Positions 20,570 through 29,929 of a stretch of 64,000 bases of DNA are shown in pieces. The stretch comes from Pseudoxanthomonas sp. (GTDB taxonomy: Bacteria; Pseudomonadota; Gammaproteobacteria; Xanthomonadales; Xanthomonadaceae). Both the position numbers and the translations under genes were made by a program. The notes under the pieces are model-generated. The model saw only the letters and a list, made by a program, of their open reading frames with translations. It ran no database searches and was not told the DNA's origin. Each line of letters starts with the position of its first letter. Position 1 is the stretch's first letter. The stretch is taken from NCBI RefSeq assembly GCF_027498035.1, contig NZ_CP114978.1, forward strand, positions 2,046,001-2,110,000. The letters are read 5' to 3'.

Positions 20570-21560
20570 ATGCCCGATTGCCCGCGTTGCCTTCATCCGC
20601 TGTCGACCGACCCGGCCACCGGGTTACTGCCTGCGCGCTGCCCCCACTGCAGCGCACCGGTCAATGTCGAGACGTCGCGCGGCGCCAGCCTGGCCAGCTT
20701 CCTGCGTCCTGATCCGCCGACGCTGTCGCTCAACCCGGCGCCGGCATCCCGATCCCTCGACCTTCCTGCGGCTTCCCCCGGTCCGCTGGACACACCCACG
20801 ACACCTGACGGGGCGCTTGTGCATCAACCTGCTTCCACACCCGATGTCCCCTCCGCCGAGCCAGAGCATCCGCTGCGGACATCGCAAGACATCACCGTGA
20901 CCGATACGCCCGCCGTCCCGGTCGAAACAGGACATGACGCGCCGGACACGCCTACTTCTTCTGAGCCCGCGCCCGGTCAAGCGCATCCAGCAGACCTGGA
21001 TGCTGATACTGATGCCAGCGAAGTCGTGTTCGCCGCGATCACGCCCGATGCCGGCCCCAGCTTCACCCGGACCAGACGTGCAACACGCATCGCATCGCGT
21101 GCCGGCATGGCAATGGGCGGCGCTGGCCGTCCTCACCGGAGCGCTGGGCATCCAGATGCTGATCGCCGACCGGGGACGGCTGGCGCAGGACGCATTGTGG
21201 CGCCCGGTGCTTGAACGCACCTGCGAGGTCCTGCGCTGCACCTTGCCAGCCTGGCACCAGCCGCAGGCTTATACGATGCTGGCCCGTGATGTGAAGCCGG
21301 TCCCAGGTGCGCCCGGCGTGCTGCAGGTCCGTGCCACCTTCCGCAACGATGCGCACTGGCCGCAGCGCTGGCCGGCCGTGGCGCTGTCGCTGTCCGATGC
21401 CGACGGACGCGTGGTCGGCGCGCGCGTGCTGCTGCCAGGCGACTACCTGGACCCGACACAGCTGCAGGCGACGCTGGCACCGGGACAGAGCGGACAGATG
21501 CGCGTGCAGGTCCGTGAACCCCAAGACGGCGTGGTGGCATTCGCTTTCGAGTTCCGCTGA
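20570..21560 (+). pseudogene. DUF3426 / zinc-ribbon membrane protein, frame broken by one extra base
   Basis: The N-terminus MPDCPRCLHPL and ARCPHCSAPV form a CxxC...CxxC zinc ribbon (MJ0042 type). A long acidic Pro/Thr-rich linker follows, then a membrane segment (WQWAALAVLTGALGIQMLI) and a periplasmic DUF3426 domain with CEVLRC and a C-terminal beta-rich part. The two halves lie in different frames. The first is sensible to about 21100 (TRTRRATRIASR) and the second from about 21100 on (VPAWQWAALAV). Removing one base between roughly 21066 and 21106 joins them into 329 residues. I chose the start MPDCPRC; the track of codons before it is short. Confidence 0.75.
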
Positions 21561-21589
21561 ACGCGACAGATCTGGATCTTGGAGGATGC

Positions 21590-21608
21590 GCGCGTGACGG
21601 TCACGCGC
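21590..21608. promoter_or_regulatory. Perfect palindrome upstream of fis
   Basis: GCGCGTGAC and GTCACGCGC flank a single central G, about 80 bp before the fis start. It is too tight for an RNA hairpin terminator, so a protein-binding site is the likelier reading. The binding protein is unknown. Confidence 0.4.
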
Positions 21609-21690
21609 TAGACTCCCTCCCCCCGCCACGATCCGCCCCGCGCGTCGATCATCGGTCGGGCATTATTCGCCGCACCATTCCGGGGACGCC

Positions 21691-21963
21691 TTGAACGCAG
21701 CTTCGACCCGCCAGGACGCCAGTCGTGGCACACCCAAGTCGCCGCTGCGCGAACACGTCGCGCAGTCCGTGCGTCGTTATCTGCGCGACCTCAATGGCTG
21801 CGATGCCGATGACGTGTACGAGATCGTCCTGCGTGAAATGGAGATCCCGCTGTTCGTCGAGGTGTTGAACCACTGCGAAGGCAACCAGAGCCGCGCCGCG
21901 GCGCTGCTGGGCATCCATCGCGCCACCCTGCGCAAGAAGCTCAAGGACTACGGACTGGCCTGA
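21691..21963 (+). CDS. fis: Nucleoid-associated protein Fis
   Basis: The 90-residue DNA-binding protein ends in the highly conserved Fis helix-turn-helix: [20 protein letters not shown]. The N-terminal half forms the dimerisation region. The start is probably the TTG giving [11 protein letters not shown], preceded by GGGGA. Fis bends DNA and controls rRNA, growth-phase and recombination functions. In this lineage fis follows the prmA/DUF3426 genes. Confidence 0.93.
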   Translation: MNAASTRQDASRGTPKSPLREHVAQSVRRYLRDLNGCDADDVYEIVLREMEIPLFVEVLNHCEGNQSRAAALLGIHRATLRKKLKDYGLA

Positions 21964-22034
21964 GTCAGGCCTGTCGACGCCGCATCGCGCGGAATCCCGG
22001 CGGGTGGCGCCAGCGAACGCGCCGACGCGATACG

Positions 22035-22655
22035 TCATGCGTGCGTTGATGACTCCGCTTCGCGCAGGCCAAGGCGCACGCGATTAAACACGGTCAGCGC
22101 GCACAGCAACGCCATCAGCGCGACCACGCAATCGACCACGCCCGCACCAGCCCAGCCGCAGGCCAGCGCGATGCCGAGCACACCGACGACGAAGGCCCGG
22201 TCGCTCTTGCCCATCGGCCCGTCGTAGCGCCTGCTGGCGCCGACCATCAAGCCGAGCACGCCGGCGTATTCGGTCAGCGCCGCCAGCCAGGCCAGCGTCC
22301 ACGGCAGCCACGCCTGCACGCCGGCCACCGACAGCAGGCTCAGGTACAGCGCCGCGTCGGCGATCACATCACTCAGTTCGTTGTAATACGCACCGGGCCT
22401 GGACTGCTGGCCAAACTCGCGCGCCAGCATCCCGTCGACCGCGTTCAGCGCCATCCGCAGCAGCATCCAGACCGGCAGCAGCACATACCAGCCAGGCGCC
22501 GCCGGCGCCTGCCAGAACACCCACCCCGCCACGACCAGCGACACCAGCGCCGCCGCCAACGTCACCATGTTGGCGGTCACCCCGATCCGGTACAGCCCTC
22601 GCACACCGGGCCGCAGCAAGTCCTGGAACCGGCCTTTCAGCGCGTAGATCGACAT
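22035..22655 (-). CDS. ynbA: CDP-alcohol phosphatidyltransferase family protein, YnbA-like
   Basis: The 206-residue membrane protein starts [20 protein letters not shown] and carries a variant CDP-alcohol phosphotransferase motif, [14 protein letters not shown] then [13 protein letters not shown]. The usual pattern is DxxDGxxAR(8)GxxxDxxxD. Here the first and third Asp are Asn. E. coli YnbA, as I recall it, has the same substitutions (NALDGMLARE), so this is a family trait rather than decay. The lipid product is unknown. It is divergent from purH, with 81 bp between the starts. The frame extends far upstream over purH but is shadow there. Confidence 0.85.
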   Translation of the reverse strand: MSIYALKGRFQDLLRPGVRGLYRIGVTANMVTLAAALVSLVVAGWVFWQAPAAPGWYVLLPVWMLLRMALNAVDGMLAREFGQQSRPGAYYNELSDVIADAALYLSLLSVAGVQAWLPWTLAWLAALTEYAGVLGLMVGASRRYDGPMGKSDRAFVVGVLGIALACGWAGAGVVDCVVALMALLCALTVFNRVRLGLREAESSTHA

Positions 22656-22736
22656 CCTTGTGCCCCCGTCAAGGCCCGTGTCCCGGGCGTGGGGCCCTAC
22701 AATACCGCCCCGCGCCGCTTCCCAATCTGCCATCCC

Positions 22737-24323
22737 ATGTCCTCCGATTTCCTGCCCGTCCGCCGGGCCTTGCTGTCCGTTTCCGACAAGACCGGTCTGA
22801 TCGATCTGGCCCGTGCCCTGGACGCCCGCAACGTCGAACTGCTCTCCACCGGCGGCACCGCCAAGGCGATCCGCGACGCGGGCCTGCCGGTCAAGGACGT
22901 GTCCGAGCTCACCGGCTTTCCGGAAATGATGGATGGCCGGGTCAAGACCCTGCACCCGCTGGTGCACGGCGGCCTGCTCGGTCGCGCCGGCACCGACGAT
23001 ACGGTGATGGCCGAACACGGCATCGCCCCGATCGACCTGCTGGTGCTGAACCTGTATCCGTTCGAAGCGGTCACCGCCAAGGCCGATTGCACGCTGGAAG
23101 ACGCGGTCGAGAACATCGACATCGGTGGCCCGGCGATGCTGCGCAGCGCGGCCAAGAACTTCGCCCGCGTCGCCGTCGCCACCTCGCCCGACCAGTACGC
23201 CGAGCTGCTGGCCGAACTCGACGCCCACGATGGCCAGCTCTCGGCTGCCAAGCGTTTCGCGCTGTCGGTGGCCGCGTTCAACCGCGTCGCCCAGTACGAC
23301 GCAGCGATCAGCAATTACCTGTCGGCCGTGACCGACACCTCCAAGGCCGTGCCCGAGCGCAGTGCCTTCGCGGCGCAGGCCAACGGCAGCTTCGTCAAAG
23401 TGATGGACCTGCGCTACGGCGAGAACCCGCATCAGCAGGCCGCGTTCTATCGCGATCTGTATCCGGCGCCGGGCTCACTGGCGACCTTCGAGCAACTGCA
23501 AGGCAAGGAGCTGAGCTACAACAACATCGCCGATAGCGATGCGGCGTGGGAATGCGTGCGCCAGTTCGACGCGCCGGCCTGTGTCATCGTCAAACACGCC
23601 AATCCCTGCGGCGTGGCTGTCGGCGTGGCCTGCGGCGATGCGTATGAGCTGGCTTACGCGACCGACCCGACCAGCGCCTTTGGCGGCATCCTGGCGTTCA
23701 ACCGCACGCTGGATGCGGCCACGGCCAAGGTCATCCTGGACCGCCAGTTCGTCGAAGTGCTGATCGCCCCGGACTACGAGCCGGGCGCGCTGGAATACGC
23801 GACCAAGAAGGCCAACGTGCGCGTGCTGCGCATTCCGCTGGCGCCGGTATCGAAGAACTTCATCGACACCAAGCGGATCGGATCGGGCCTGTTGATGCAG
23901 ACCGCCGATGATCGCGTGGTCACCCGCGATGAACTGAAAGTCGTCACCAAGGTCGCGCCGACCGAGGCGCAGTTCGCCGACCTGCTGTTCGCCTGGAAGG
24001 TGGCCAAGTTCGTCAAGTCCAACGCGATCGTCTACGCCAAGGACAGCCGCACCATCGGTGTCGGCGCCGGCCAGATGAGCCGCGTGTATTCGGCGCGCAT
24101 CGCCGGCATCAAGGCCACCGACGCTCACCTGCAGGTGCCGGGCTCGGTGATGGCCTCCGATGCGTTCTTCCCGTTCCGAGACGGCCTGGATGCCGCCGCC
24201 GAAGCCGGCATCACCGCGGTGATCCAGCCGGGTGGTTCGATGCGTGACAACGAGGTGATCGCCGCGGCCGATGAACATGGCATCGCGATGGTGTTCACCG
24301 GCGTGCGCCATTTCCGTCACTGA
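22737..24323 (+). CDS. purH: Bifunctional AICAR transformylase / IMP cyclohydrolase
   Basis: The 528-residue enzyme catalyses the last two steps of IMP synthesis. The N-terminal cyclohydrolase domain shows [20 protein letters not shown] and [13 protein letters not shown], with [12 protein letters not shown]. The C-terminal transformylase domain shows [15 protein letters not shown] and [20 protein letters not shown]. The start is [12 protein letters not shown]. purD follows after a repeat-containing gap of 147 bp. Confidence 0.98.
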   Translation: MSSDFLPVRRALLSVSDKTGLIDLARALDARNVELLSTGGTAKAIRDAGLPVKDVSELTGFPEMMDGRVKTLHPLVHGGLLGRAGTDDTVMAEHGIAPIDLLVLNLYPFEAVTAKADCTLEDAVENIDIGGPAMLRSAAKNFARVAVATSPDQYAELLAELDAHDGQLSAAKRFALSVAAFNRVAQYDAAISNYLSAVTDTSKAVPERSAFAAQANGSFVKVMDLRYGENPHQQAAFYRDLYPAPGSLATFEQLQGKELSYNNIADSDAAWECVRQFDAPACVIVKHANPCGVAVGVACGDAYELAYATDPTSAFGGILAFNRTLDAATAKVILDRQFVEVLIAPDYEPGALEYATKKANVRVLRIPLAPVSKNFIDTKRIGSGLLMQTADDRVVTRDELKVVTKVAPTEAQFADLLFAWKVAKFVKSNAIVYAKDSRTIGVGAGQMSRVYSARIAGIKATDAHLQVPGSVMASDAFFPFRDGLDAAAEAGITAVIQPGGSMRDNEVIAAADEHGIAMVFTGVRHFRH

Positions 24324-24339
24324 AGCTCGCTTCTTTCGC

Positions 24340-24453
24340 CGTCATTCCCGCGAACGCGGGAACCCAGCGACTTTGATCTTGTAGCAACTTCACCGCCGCG
24401 CTTCGTCCAACGACAGCAAAGGCACTGGATTCCCGCTTGCGCGGGAACGACGC
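24340..24453. repeat. Inverted pair of REP-type palindromes between purH and purD
   Basis: Left copy GTCATTCCCGCGAACGCGGG (24341-24360) and right copy TTCCCGCTTGCGCGGGAACG (24430-24449) are in inverted orientation. Each is itself a GC-rich hairpin (TTCCCGC...GCGGGAA). Such paired REP or MITE-like elements are scattered through xanthomonad and other proteobacterial genomes. Transcribed, the pair could fold into a large cruciform between two genes of one pathway. Confidence 0.7.
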
Positions 24454-24470
24454 ATCTGGAGATGCCTTTC

Positions 24471-25760
24471 ATGAAAATCCTCGTCATCGGTGCCGGCGGC
24501 CGCGAACACGCCCTGGCCTGGAAGCTCGCCCAGTCGCCTCGCGTGACCGAAGTGCTGGTTGCACCCGGCAACGCCGGCACCGCGACCGAGGCGAACTGCC
24601 GCAACGTGCCGGTCAAGGTCACCGACATCGCCGGGCTGCTGAAGCTGGCGCAGGACGAAGCCGTCGGCCTGACCGTGGTCGGGCCTGAAGTGCCGCTGGT
24701 GCTGGGCGTGGTCGATGCGTTCCGCGCCGCAGGCCTGCGCATCTTCGGGCCGACCGCCAAGGCCGCGCAGCTGGAAGGCAGCAAGGCTTTCGCCAAGGAT
24801 TTCCTCGCGCGCCACGGCATCCCGACGGCTTTCTACGAAGTGCACACCGAGGTCGATGCCGCGCTGGCCTACATCCGCGACAAAGGCGCACCGATCGTGG
24901 TCAAGGCCGATGGCCTGGCCGCCGGCAAGGGCGTGATCGTGGCGATGACGCTGGACGAAGCCGAGGCCGCGGTGCGCGACATGCTTTCGGGTAATGCCTT
25001 CGGCGATGCCGGCGCGCGCGTGGTGATCGAGGAATTCCTCGATGGCGAGGAAGCCAGCTTCATCTCGATGGTCGACGGCGTGACCGCACTGCCGATGGCC
25101 ACCAGCCAGGACCACAAGCGCGTGGGCGACGGCGACACCGGCCCCAACACTGGTGGCATGGGCGCGTATTCGCCCGCGCCGGTGGTCACGCCCGAGGTCC
25201 ACGCCCGCGTGATGCGCGAAGTCGTCAACCCGACCGTGCAGGGCATGATCGCCGACGGCGTGCCGTTCACCGGCTTCCTTTATGCGGGCCTGATGATCGA
25301 TGCCGACGGCGCGCCCAAGGTGATCGAATTCAACGTGCGCTTCGGCGATCCGGAAACCCAACCGGTGATGCTGCGCCTGCAGTCGGACCTGGTCGAGCTG
25401 GTCGAAGCGGCCATCGACGGCAAGCTCGATGTGACCGAGGCACAGTGGGACCCGCGTCCGTCGCTGGGCGTGGTGATCGCCGCGGCGCCGTATCCGGAAA
25501 ACCCGATCACCGGCGAGGTGATCCGCGGCCTGGAGACGGTGCCCGACACGGCCAAGGTCTTCCACGCAGGCACCGCGCTGGACGAAGCCGGCCACGTGGT
25601 CAGTGCCGGCGGTCGCGTGCTGTGTGTGGCGGCGCTGGGCGACACCGTGTCCGCCGCGCAGCACGCAGCCTATGCCGGCGTCGATGCGATCAGCTGGGAG
25701 CACGCCTTCCATCGACGCGACATCGGCTGGCGTGCAATCGCGCGCGAACAAGGCCATTGA
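24471..25760 (+). CDS. purD: Phosphoribosylamine-glycine ligase
   Basis: The 429-residue ATP-grasp enzyme joins glycine to phosphoribosylamine in purine synthesis. It begins MKILVIGAGGREHALAWKLA and contains VVKADGLAAGKGVIVA, HKRVGDGDTGPNTGGMGAYSP and FNVRFGDPETQ. I prefer this ATG to the one three codons upstream because GGAG lies nine bases before it. It is probably co-transcribed with purH across the repeat pair. Confidence 0.97.
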   Translation: MKILVIGAGGREHALAWKLAQSPRVTEVLVAPGNAGTATEANCRNVPVKVTDIAGLLKLAQDEAVGLTVVGPEVPLVLGVVDAFRAAGLRIFGPTAKAAQLEGSKAFAKDFLARHGIPTAFYEVHTEVDAALAYIRDKGAPIVVKADGLAAGKGVIVAMTLDEAEAAVRDMLSGNAFGDAGARVVIEEFLDGEEASFISMVDGVTALPMATSQDHKRVGDGDTGPNTGGMGAYSPAPVVTPEVHARVMREVVNPTVQGMIADGVPFTGFLYAGLMIDADGAPKVIEFNVRFGDPETQPVMLRLQSDLVELVEAAIDGKLDVTEAQWDPRPSLGVVIAAAPYPENPITGEVIRGLETVPDTAKVFHAGTALDEAGHVVSAGGRVLCVAALGDTVSAAQHAAYAGVDAISWEHAFHRRDIGWRAIAREQGH

Positions 25761-25793
25761 ATCGCAACGACGCGCACGCGACCGCTGTGTAGA

Positions 25794-25823
25794 ACAACGC
25801 GCCTTCGGGCGCGTTGTGTTTTT
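25794..25823 (+). terminator. Intrinsic terminator of purD
   Basis: ACAACGCGCC, loop TTCG, GGCGCGTTGT, then GTTTTT, 33 bp after the purD stop. A stable UUCG-type tetraloop and a T tract make this a convincing rho-independent terminator. Confidence 0.88.
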
Positions 25824-26135
25824 CGGCATGGAAAAACACGCCGGACGACACGCAGCCCCTCCCGCCCGTTGGCGCATCCACGCCGTCATTGCGTGCCCGG
25901 CGCACATGGAATTTGCGCGCTTCACGCTTTGCAGTGCAGCATTATCGCTACGCCGCGGCGCGTCAAAAATTTCAGGAAAACGCTGAAATAAAGGGTTTTC
26001 CCAATTACGGCCCAAGCCCGCCCCCATACTCCCCCCGACTATGTTGGCAACGCCGGTTTGATGGGTCTAGGCTCGCCCCCACGTCATCGCGACAATGCAT
26101 GACGACAGCTGGTCCACATATCACCGGAGGGGTGT
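25824..26135 (+). other. Gene-free upstream region of the PQQ dehydrogenase operon
   Basis: These 312 bp hold no credible gene. The stretch around 25960-26000 is A-rich, unlike the surroundings, and probably contains the promoter. I could not fix its -35 and -10 boxes. A GGAGGGG ribosome binding site lies just before the dehydrogenase ATG at 26136. Confidence 0.5.
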
Positions 26136-28145
26136 ATGTCCACGCTTTCAAGCGCTTCCCGAATCGCCGCGCCGATCTTCCTCGCGGCACTCTCACTGAC
26201 TCTTGGCGCCTGCAACAAGCAGGGTGCCGATTCCACTGCACAGGCACCTGCCGCCGCGCCCGCGGCCAGTCCGCCACCAGCGGCTGCGGTCGACACGGAC
26301 GCAGAGTTCCTGGCCACCGCTGCCAAACCGGAAAACTGGGGCGGCATTGGCCGCGACTTCGCGCTGACCCGGCATAGTCCGTTGGCCGACATCAACAAGG
26401 ACAACGTCAAGGGACTGAAGATGTCCTGGGAAATGAAGAGCGGCGCCACGCGCGGCCACGAAGGCCAGCCGCTGGTCGTGGATGGCGTGATGTACACCGT
26501 CAGCGCCTATCCCAACATCGTGCATGCGCTCGATGTCTCCCAGCCCGGCCAGCCCAAGGAACTGTGGACCTATACACCGCAGCAGGATGAGCGCTCGGTG
26601 GCCGTGGCCTGTTGCGACACAGTCAACCGCGGCGGCTCGTATGCCGACGGCAAGTTCGTGTTCAACAGCCTGTCCGGCGACGTGATCGCGCTGGATGCCA
26701 AGACCGGCAAGGAAGCGTGGAAATTCAAATCCGCCGATCCGGGCAAGGGCGAAACCATCACGATGGCGCCGATCATCGCCGACGGCAAAGTCATCTCCGG
26801 CATCTCGGGCAACGAGTTCGGCGTACGCGGCCGTGTCGAGGCGTTCAACCTGGCCGATGGCAAGCCGGTGTGGACCTGCCATGCGACCGGCTCGGACAAG
26901 GACATCTGCCTGGGCAAGGATTTCAACAAGGCGCATCCGGAATACGGCCAGCTCGGCGACCTGGGCATCAAGACCTTCCCGGACAACGAGTGGGAACGCG
27001 GTGGCGGCGCAGCCTGGGGCTGGTACAGCTATGACCCGAAGCTGCGACTGGTCTATATCGGCACCGGCAATCCGGGCCTGTGGAGCCCGAGCTATCGCTG
27101 CGGCGCCAAGCCGGTCACGCAGGAAGCGTGCAACAACGGCGACTGGGACAACAAATGGTCCATGACCATCTTCGCCCGCAACATCGATACCGGCGAAGCG
27201 GTGTGGGGCTACCAGATGACCCCGTTCGACCAGTGGGATTACGACGGCATCAACGAGCCGATCCTGGTGGACATGGATATCGACGGCAAGCAGGTCCCCT
27301 CACTGGTCACCTTCAACCGCAACGGCCATGCCTACGTATTGGACCGTCGCGATGGCACGCTGCTGCGCGCGCATACCTATGGTCCGGTGGACTGGGCCGA
27401 ACGCATCGACATGAAGACCGGTCGCCCGGTCAAGGTCGCCGCGCACTCGCCGCTTGAAGTCGGCAAGATGGTCTCGGCGTCGCCCTCGGCGATGGGCACC
27501 AAGGACCAGCAGCCATGCTCGGTCGATCCCAAGCAGCCGAACATCTTCTTCTGCGGCACCAACAACTGGTACATGGAGCTGACCCCGCAGGAACGCGGCC
27601 GCACCATGCAGGGCATGCCGTACGTGTTCGCCAATGTAGCGATGAAGCCGCACAAGCCGGGCGCGCTGGGCATCATCAAGGCCTTCGATGTGCTGTCGGG
27701 CAAGGAGAAGTGGCGCATCGAGGAGAAGTTCCCGACCTGGAGCGGCACCCTGGTGACCGATGGCGGGCTGGTGTTCTACGGCACGCTCGATGGCTGGTTC
27801 CGCGCCGTTGACGAGGAAACCGGCAAGAAGCTGTGGGAGGTCAAGCTGCCGTCCGGCATCATCGGCAACCCGATCACCTACAAGATCGGCAGCGAACAGT
27901 ACGTGGGCGTGTACTCGGGCATCGGCGGCTGGATCGGCCTGCCCATCGCAGGTGGCCTGGACCCCAGCGATCCGTTCGGCGCACTGGGCGCGGCGGGCCT
28001 GGCCTTCTCCAACGGCTTCGACAAGATCCCGCTCGGCGGCATGGTCCACGTGTTCCACCTGGGCGCGGACGGCGTGCCTGCGCAGGCACCGTCGAAGGCG
28101 ACGGCCTCCGCGACACAGACCAGGCACGCCACCCCGGCGTCCTGA
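26136..28145 (+). CDS. xoxF: PQQ-dependent alcohol dehydrogenase, XoxF (lanthanide) type, predicted lipoprotein
   Basis: This 669-residue protein is an eight-bladed quinoprotein of the methanol/ethanol dehydrogenase family. Adjacent Cys159-Cys160 (VACCDTVNRGG) match the disulfide over PQQ. The metal-site residues Glu227 (SGNEFG), Asn312 (GTGNPGLW) and Asp368 are present, and the extra Asp370 in FDQWDYDGINEP is the mark of lanthanide-dependent XoxF; calcium MxaF has Ala there. A short insertion with Cys322 and Cys332 lies before DNKWSMTIFARN. Unusually, the signal peptide ends in LTLGAC with lipid-attachable Cys26, then an Ala/Pro-rich linker, so the enzyme is probably membrane-tethered. It heads a four-gene operon. 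PQQ synthesis genes are not in the window, and the real substrate is unknown. Confidence 0.9.
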   Translation: MSTLSSASRIAAPIFLAALSLTLGACNKQGADSTAQAPAAAPAASPPPAAAVDTDAEFLATAAKPENWGGIGRDFALTRHSPLADINKDNVKGLKMSWEMKSGATRGHEGQPLVVDGVMYTVSAYPNIVHALDVSQPGQPKELWTYTPQQDERSVAVACCDTVNRGGSYADGKFVFNSLSGDVIALDAKTGKEAWKFKSADPGKGETITMAPIIADGKVISGISGNEFGVRGRVEAFNLADGKPVWTCHATGSDKDICLGKDFNKAHPEYGQLGDLGIKTFPDNEWERGGGAAWGWYSYDPKLRLVYIGTGNPGLWSPSYRCGAKPVTQEACNNGDWDNKWSMTIFARNIDTGEAVWGYQMTPFDQWDYDGINEPILVDMDIDGKQVPSLVTFNRNGHAYVLDRRDGTLLRAHTYGPVDWAERIDMKTGRPVKVAAHSPLEVGKMVSASPSAMGTKDQQPCSVDPKQPNIFFCGTNNWYMELTPQERGRTMQGMPYVFANVAMKPHKPGALGIIKAFDVLSGKEKWRIEEKFPTWSGTLVTDGGLVFYGTLDGWFRAVDEETGKKLWEVKLPSGIIGNPITYKIGSEQYVGVYSGIGGWIGLPIAGGLDPSDPFGALGAAGLAFSNGFDKIPLGGMVHVFHLGADGVPAQAPSKATASATQTRHATPAS

Positions 28146-28218
28146 CACGCACCGTGGCACCCCTGGAGCGGCGACCGGATGTCGCCGCTCCCTCCCACCG
28201 CTTCAGGCTTTGCATCAC

Positions 28219-29880
28219 ATGCGTACTTCCCTGTTGATTCTGGCTGCCGGCGCACTCGCACTGGGTGGCTGTTCGCAACAACCTTCATCTTCCGCCAGCG
28301 CTACCGCCGGACCCGCACCGGCCGCCCCGCCAGCGACACTCCCCGCAACCGTCGCGCCAGCCGATCCAGGCGCCCCGGCGCTTCGCATCTGCGCGGACCC
28401 GGGCAACATGCCGCTGTCCAACCAGGCCGGCGAGGGCTACCAGAACAAGATCGCCCAGCTCCTGGGCAAATCCATGGGCCTGCCGGTGCAGTACTACTGG
28501 CGCACCTACTACGAACGCGGCCTGGCGCGCGGCACCGTCAACAGCGGCAAATGCGACGTATTGATGGACATGCCATCCGATTACGAAATGGGGCTGACCA
28601 CCAAACCCTATTTCCGTTCCACCTATGTCCTAGTCAGCAGTGGCGAGCATCCGCTCAAGCCAAGCTCGCTGGATGATCCGGCGTTGAAGCAGGCCAGGAT
28701 TGGCGTGTTCCAGAGTTCACCCGCACGCGGCGCGCTGTACGACCACGGCGTCAAGGGCGAGGTGCAATACCTGTTCTACGATTCGGCGCGCAACCCGGAA
28801 GAACACCCCGCGCGCCTGGTCGAACAGGTCGCCAAGGGCGCGCTCGACGCGGTCGAATCCTGGGGCCCGGTGGCCGGCTATTACGTCAAGCGCAACAAGC
28901 TGACCATGGTGCCGATCAATCGCATGAGCGATGTGGTCCTGGAATATTCCATGTCGCTTGCAGTAAGCAAGGACAACACGGATCTGCGCGACCGCTTGGA
29001 CACGGCCCTGGCCGACAACCGCGATGCCATCCGCGCGATCCTGCAGGACTACGACGTGCCCCTGGTGGCCTGCAGCGATTGCGTGGTGTCAGGCGATCTT
29101 CCCTCGCACGGCCCCTACCCCGCACCTCCGCCATATCGCGACGAGCCCGTGTCCGATCCGCAGGTGCTGGCGCAGATGCAGGCACGCGTGCAGGCCGGTG
29201 CCTCGCCCGATGCGGAACTCGGTTCCGCGGTCGCCGCCAACGATCCAGCACGCGTGAGCTGGTTGCTGGCCCATGGCGCCAACGGCGACGCACTGGACGA
29301 CCAGGGACGGCTTCCGCTGCAGCACGCCATCCGCCTGCGCGAACTGGCCGTCGGTGACGCCCTGCTCAAGGGAGGCGCAGGCCTGGAAGCACGCGACGGC
29401 GATGGCTGGACGCCGCTGATGACCGCGCTGTGGACCGGCGATGCCGACACCATCGACTGGCTGCTGCGCAAGCAGCCCAGGCTCGACGTGGTGTCCACCG
29501 ATGGCTGGACGCCGCTGTCGGTGGCCATCCACAACGGCGATGAAGCACTGGTGGCCAAGGTGCTCGACGCCGGCGCACCGCCGGCCCAGGTCAACCCGGC
29601 CGGCTTCACCCCGCTGATGTTCGCCGCGGTGGAGAACCAGACGGGCACCGTCCAGCGCCTGCTCAAGGCCAGGGTTCCAGTCGACCACGCCAACAAGGCC
29701 GGCATCACCGCGCTGATGCTGGCGGTGGCCGCGCATCGCCAGGAACTGGTGCGCGCGCTGATCGATGCCGGTGCCGATCCCAAGCACCGCGATGCGAAGG
29801 GCGAGAGCGCCATCAGCCTGGCCCAGCAGTCCGGCGACGCCGCCCTGCTGGCCCTGGTTTCGGGGCAGGCCGCCCACTGA
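28219..29880 (+). CDS. XoxJ/MoxJ-like periplasmic binding protein fused to ankyrin repeats, predicted lipoprotein
   Basis: The 553-residue protein has a lipoprotein signal (LALGGC, Cys18) and an Ala/Pro linker. A solute-binding-like domain spans about residues 55-290 (LRICADPGNMPLSNQAGEGYQN, shown in part, and KCDVLMDMPSDYEMGLTTKPYFRSTYV), as in the XoxJ/MoxJ accessory proteins of quinoprotein dehydrogenases. From about 330 to the end there are ankyrin repeats (DGWTPLMTALWTGDADTIDWLL, here quoted in part; DGWTPLSVAIHNGDEALVAKV; AGFTPLMFAAVENQTGTVQ). The fusion is unusual. XoxJ is thought to help activate the dehydrogenase, and the ankyrin part may bind a partner. The start follows the xoxF stop by 73 bp. 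Confidence 0.85.
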   Translation: MRTSLLILAAGALALGGCSQQPSSSASATAGPAPAAPPATLPATVAPADPGAPALRICADPGNMPLSNQAGEGYQNKIAQLLGKSMGLPVQYYWRTYYERGLARGTVNSGKCDVLMDMPSDYEMGLTTKPYFRSTYVLVSSGEHPLKPSSLDDPALKQARIGVFQSSPARGALYDHGVKGEVQYLFYDSARNPEEHPARLVEQVAKGALDAVESWGPVAGYYVKRNKLTMVPINRMSDVVLEYSMSLAVSKDNTDLRDRLDTALADNRDAIRAILQDYDVPLVACSDCVVSGDLPSHGPYPAPPPYRDEPVSDPQVLAQMQARVQAGASPDAELGSAVAANDPARVSWLLAHGANGDALDDQGRLPLQHAIRLRELAVGDALLKGGAGLEARDGDGWTPLMTALWTGDADTIDWLLRKQPRLDVVSTDGWTPLSVAIHNGDEALVAKVLDAGAPPAQVNPAGFTPLMFAAVENQTGTVQRLLKARVPVDHANKAGITALMLAVAAHRQELVRALIDAGADPKHRDAKGESAISLAQQSGDAALLALVSGQAAH

Positions 29881-29929
29881 GGCCCTGCCATTACCCAGAT
29901 TCTGCGCACGCGACCAAGAAGGAGCGCTC

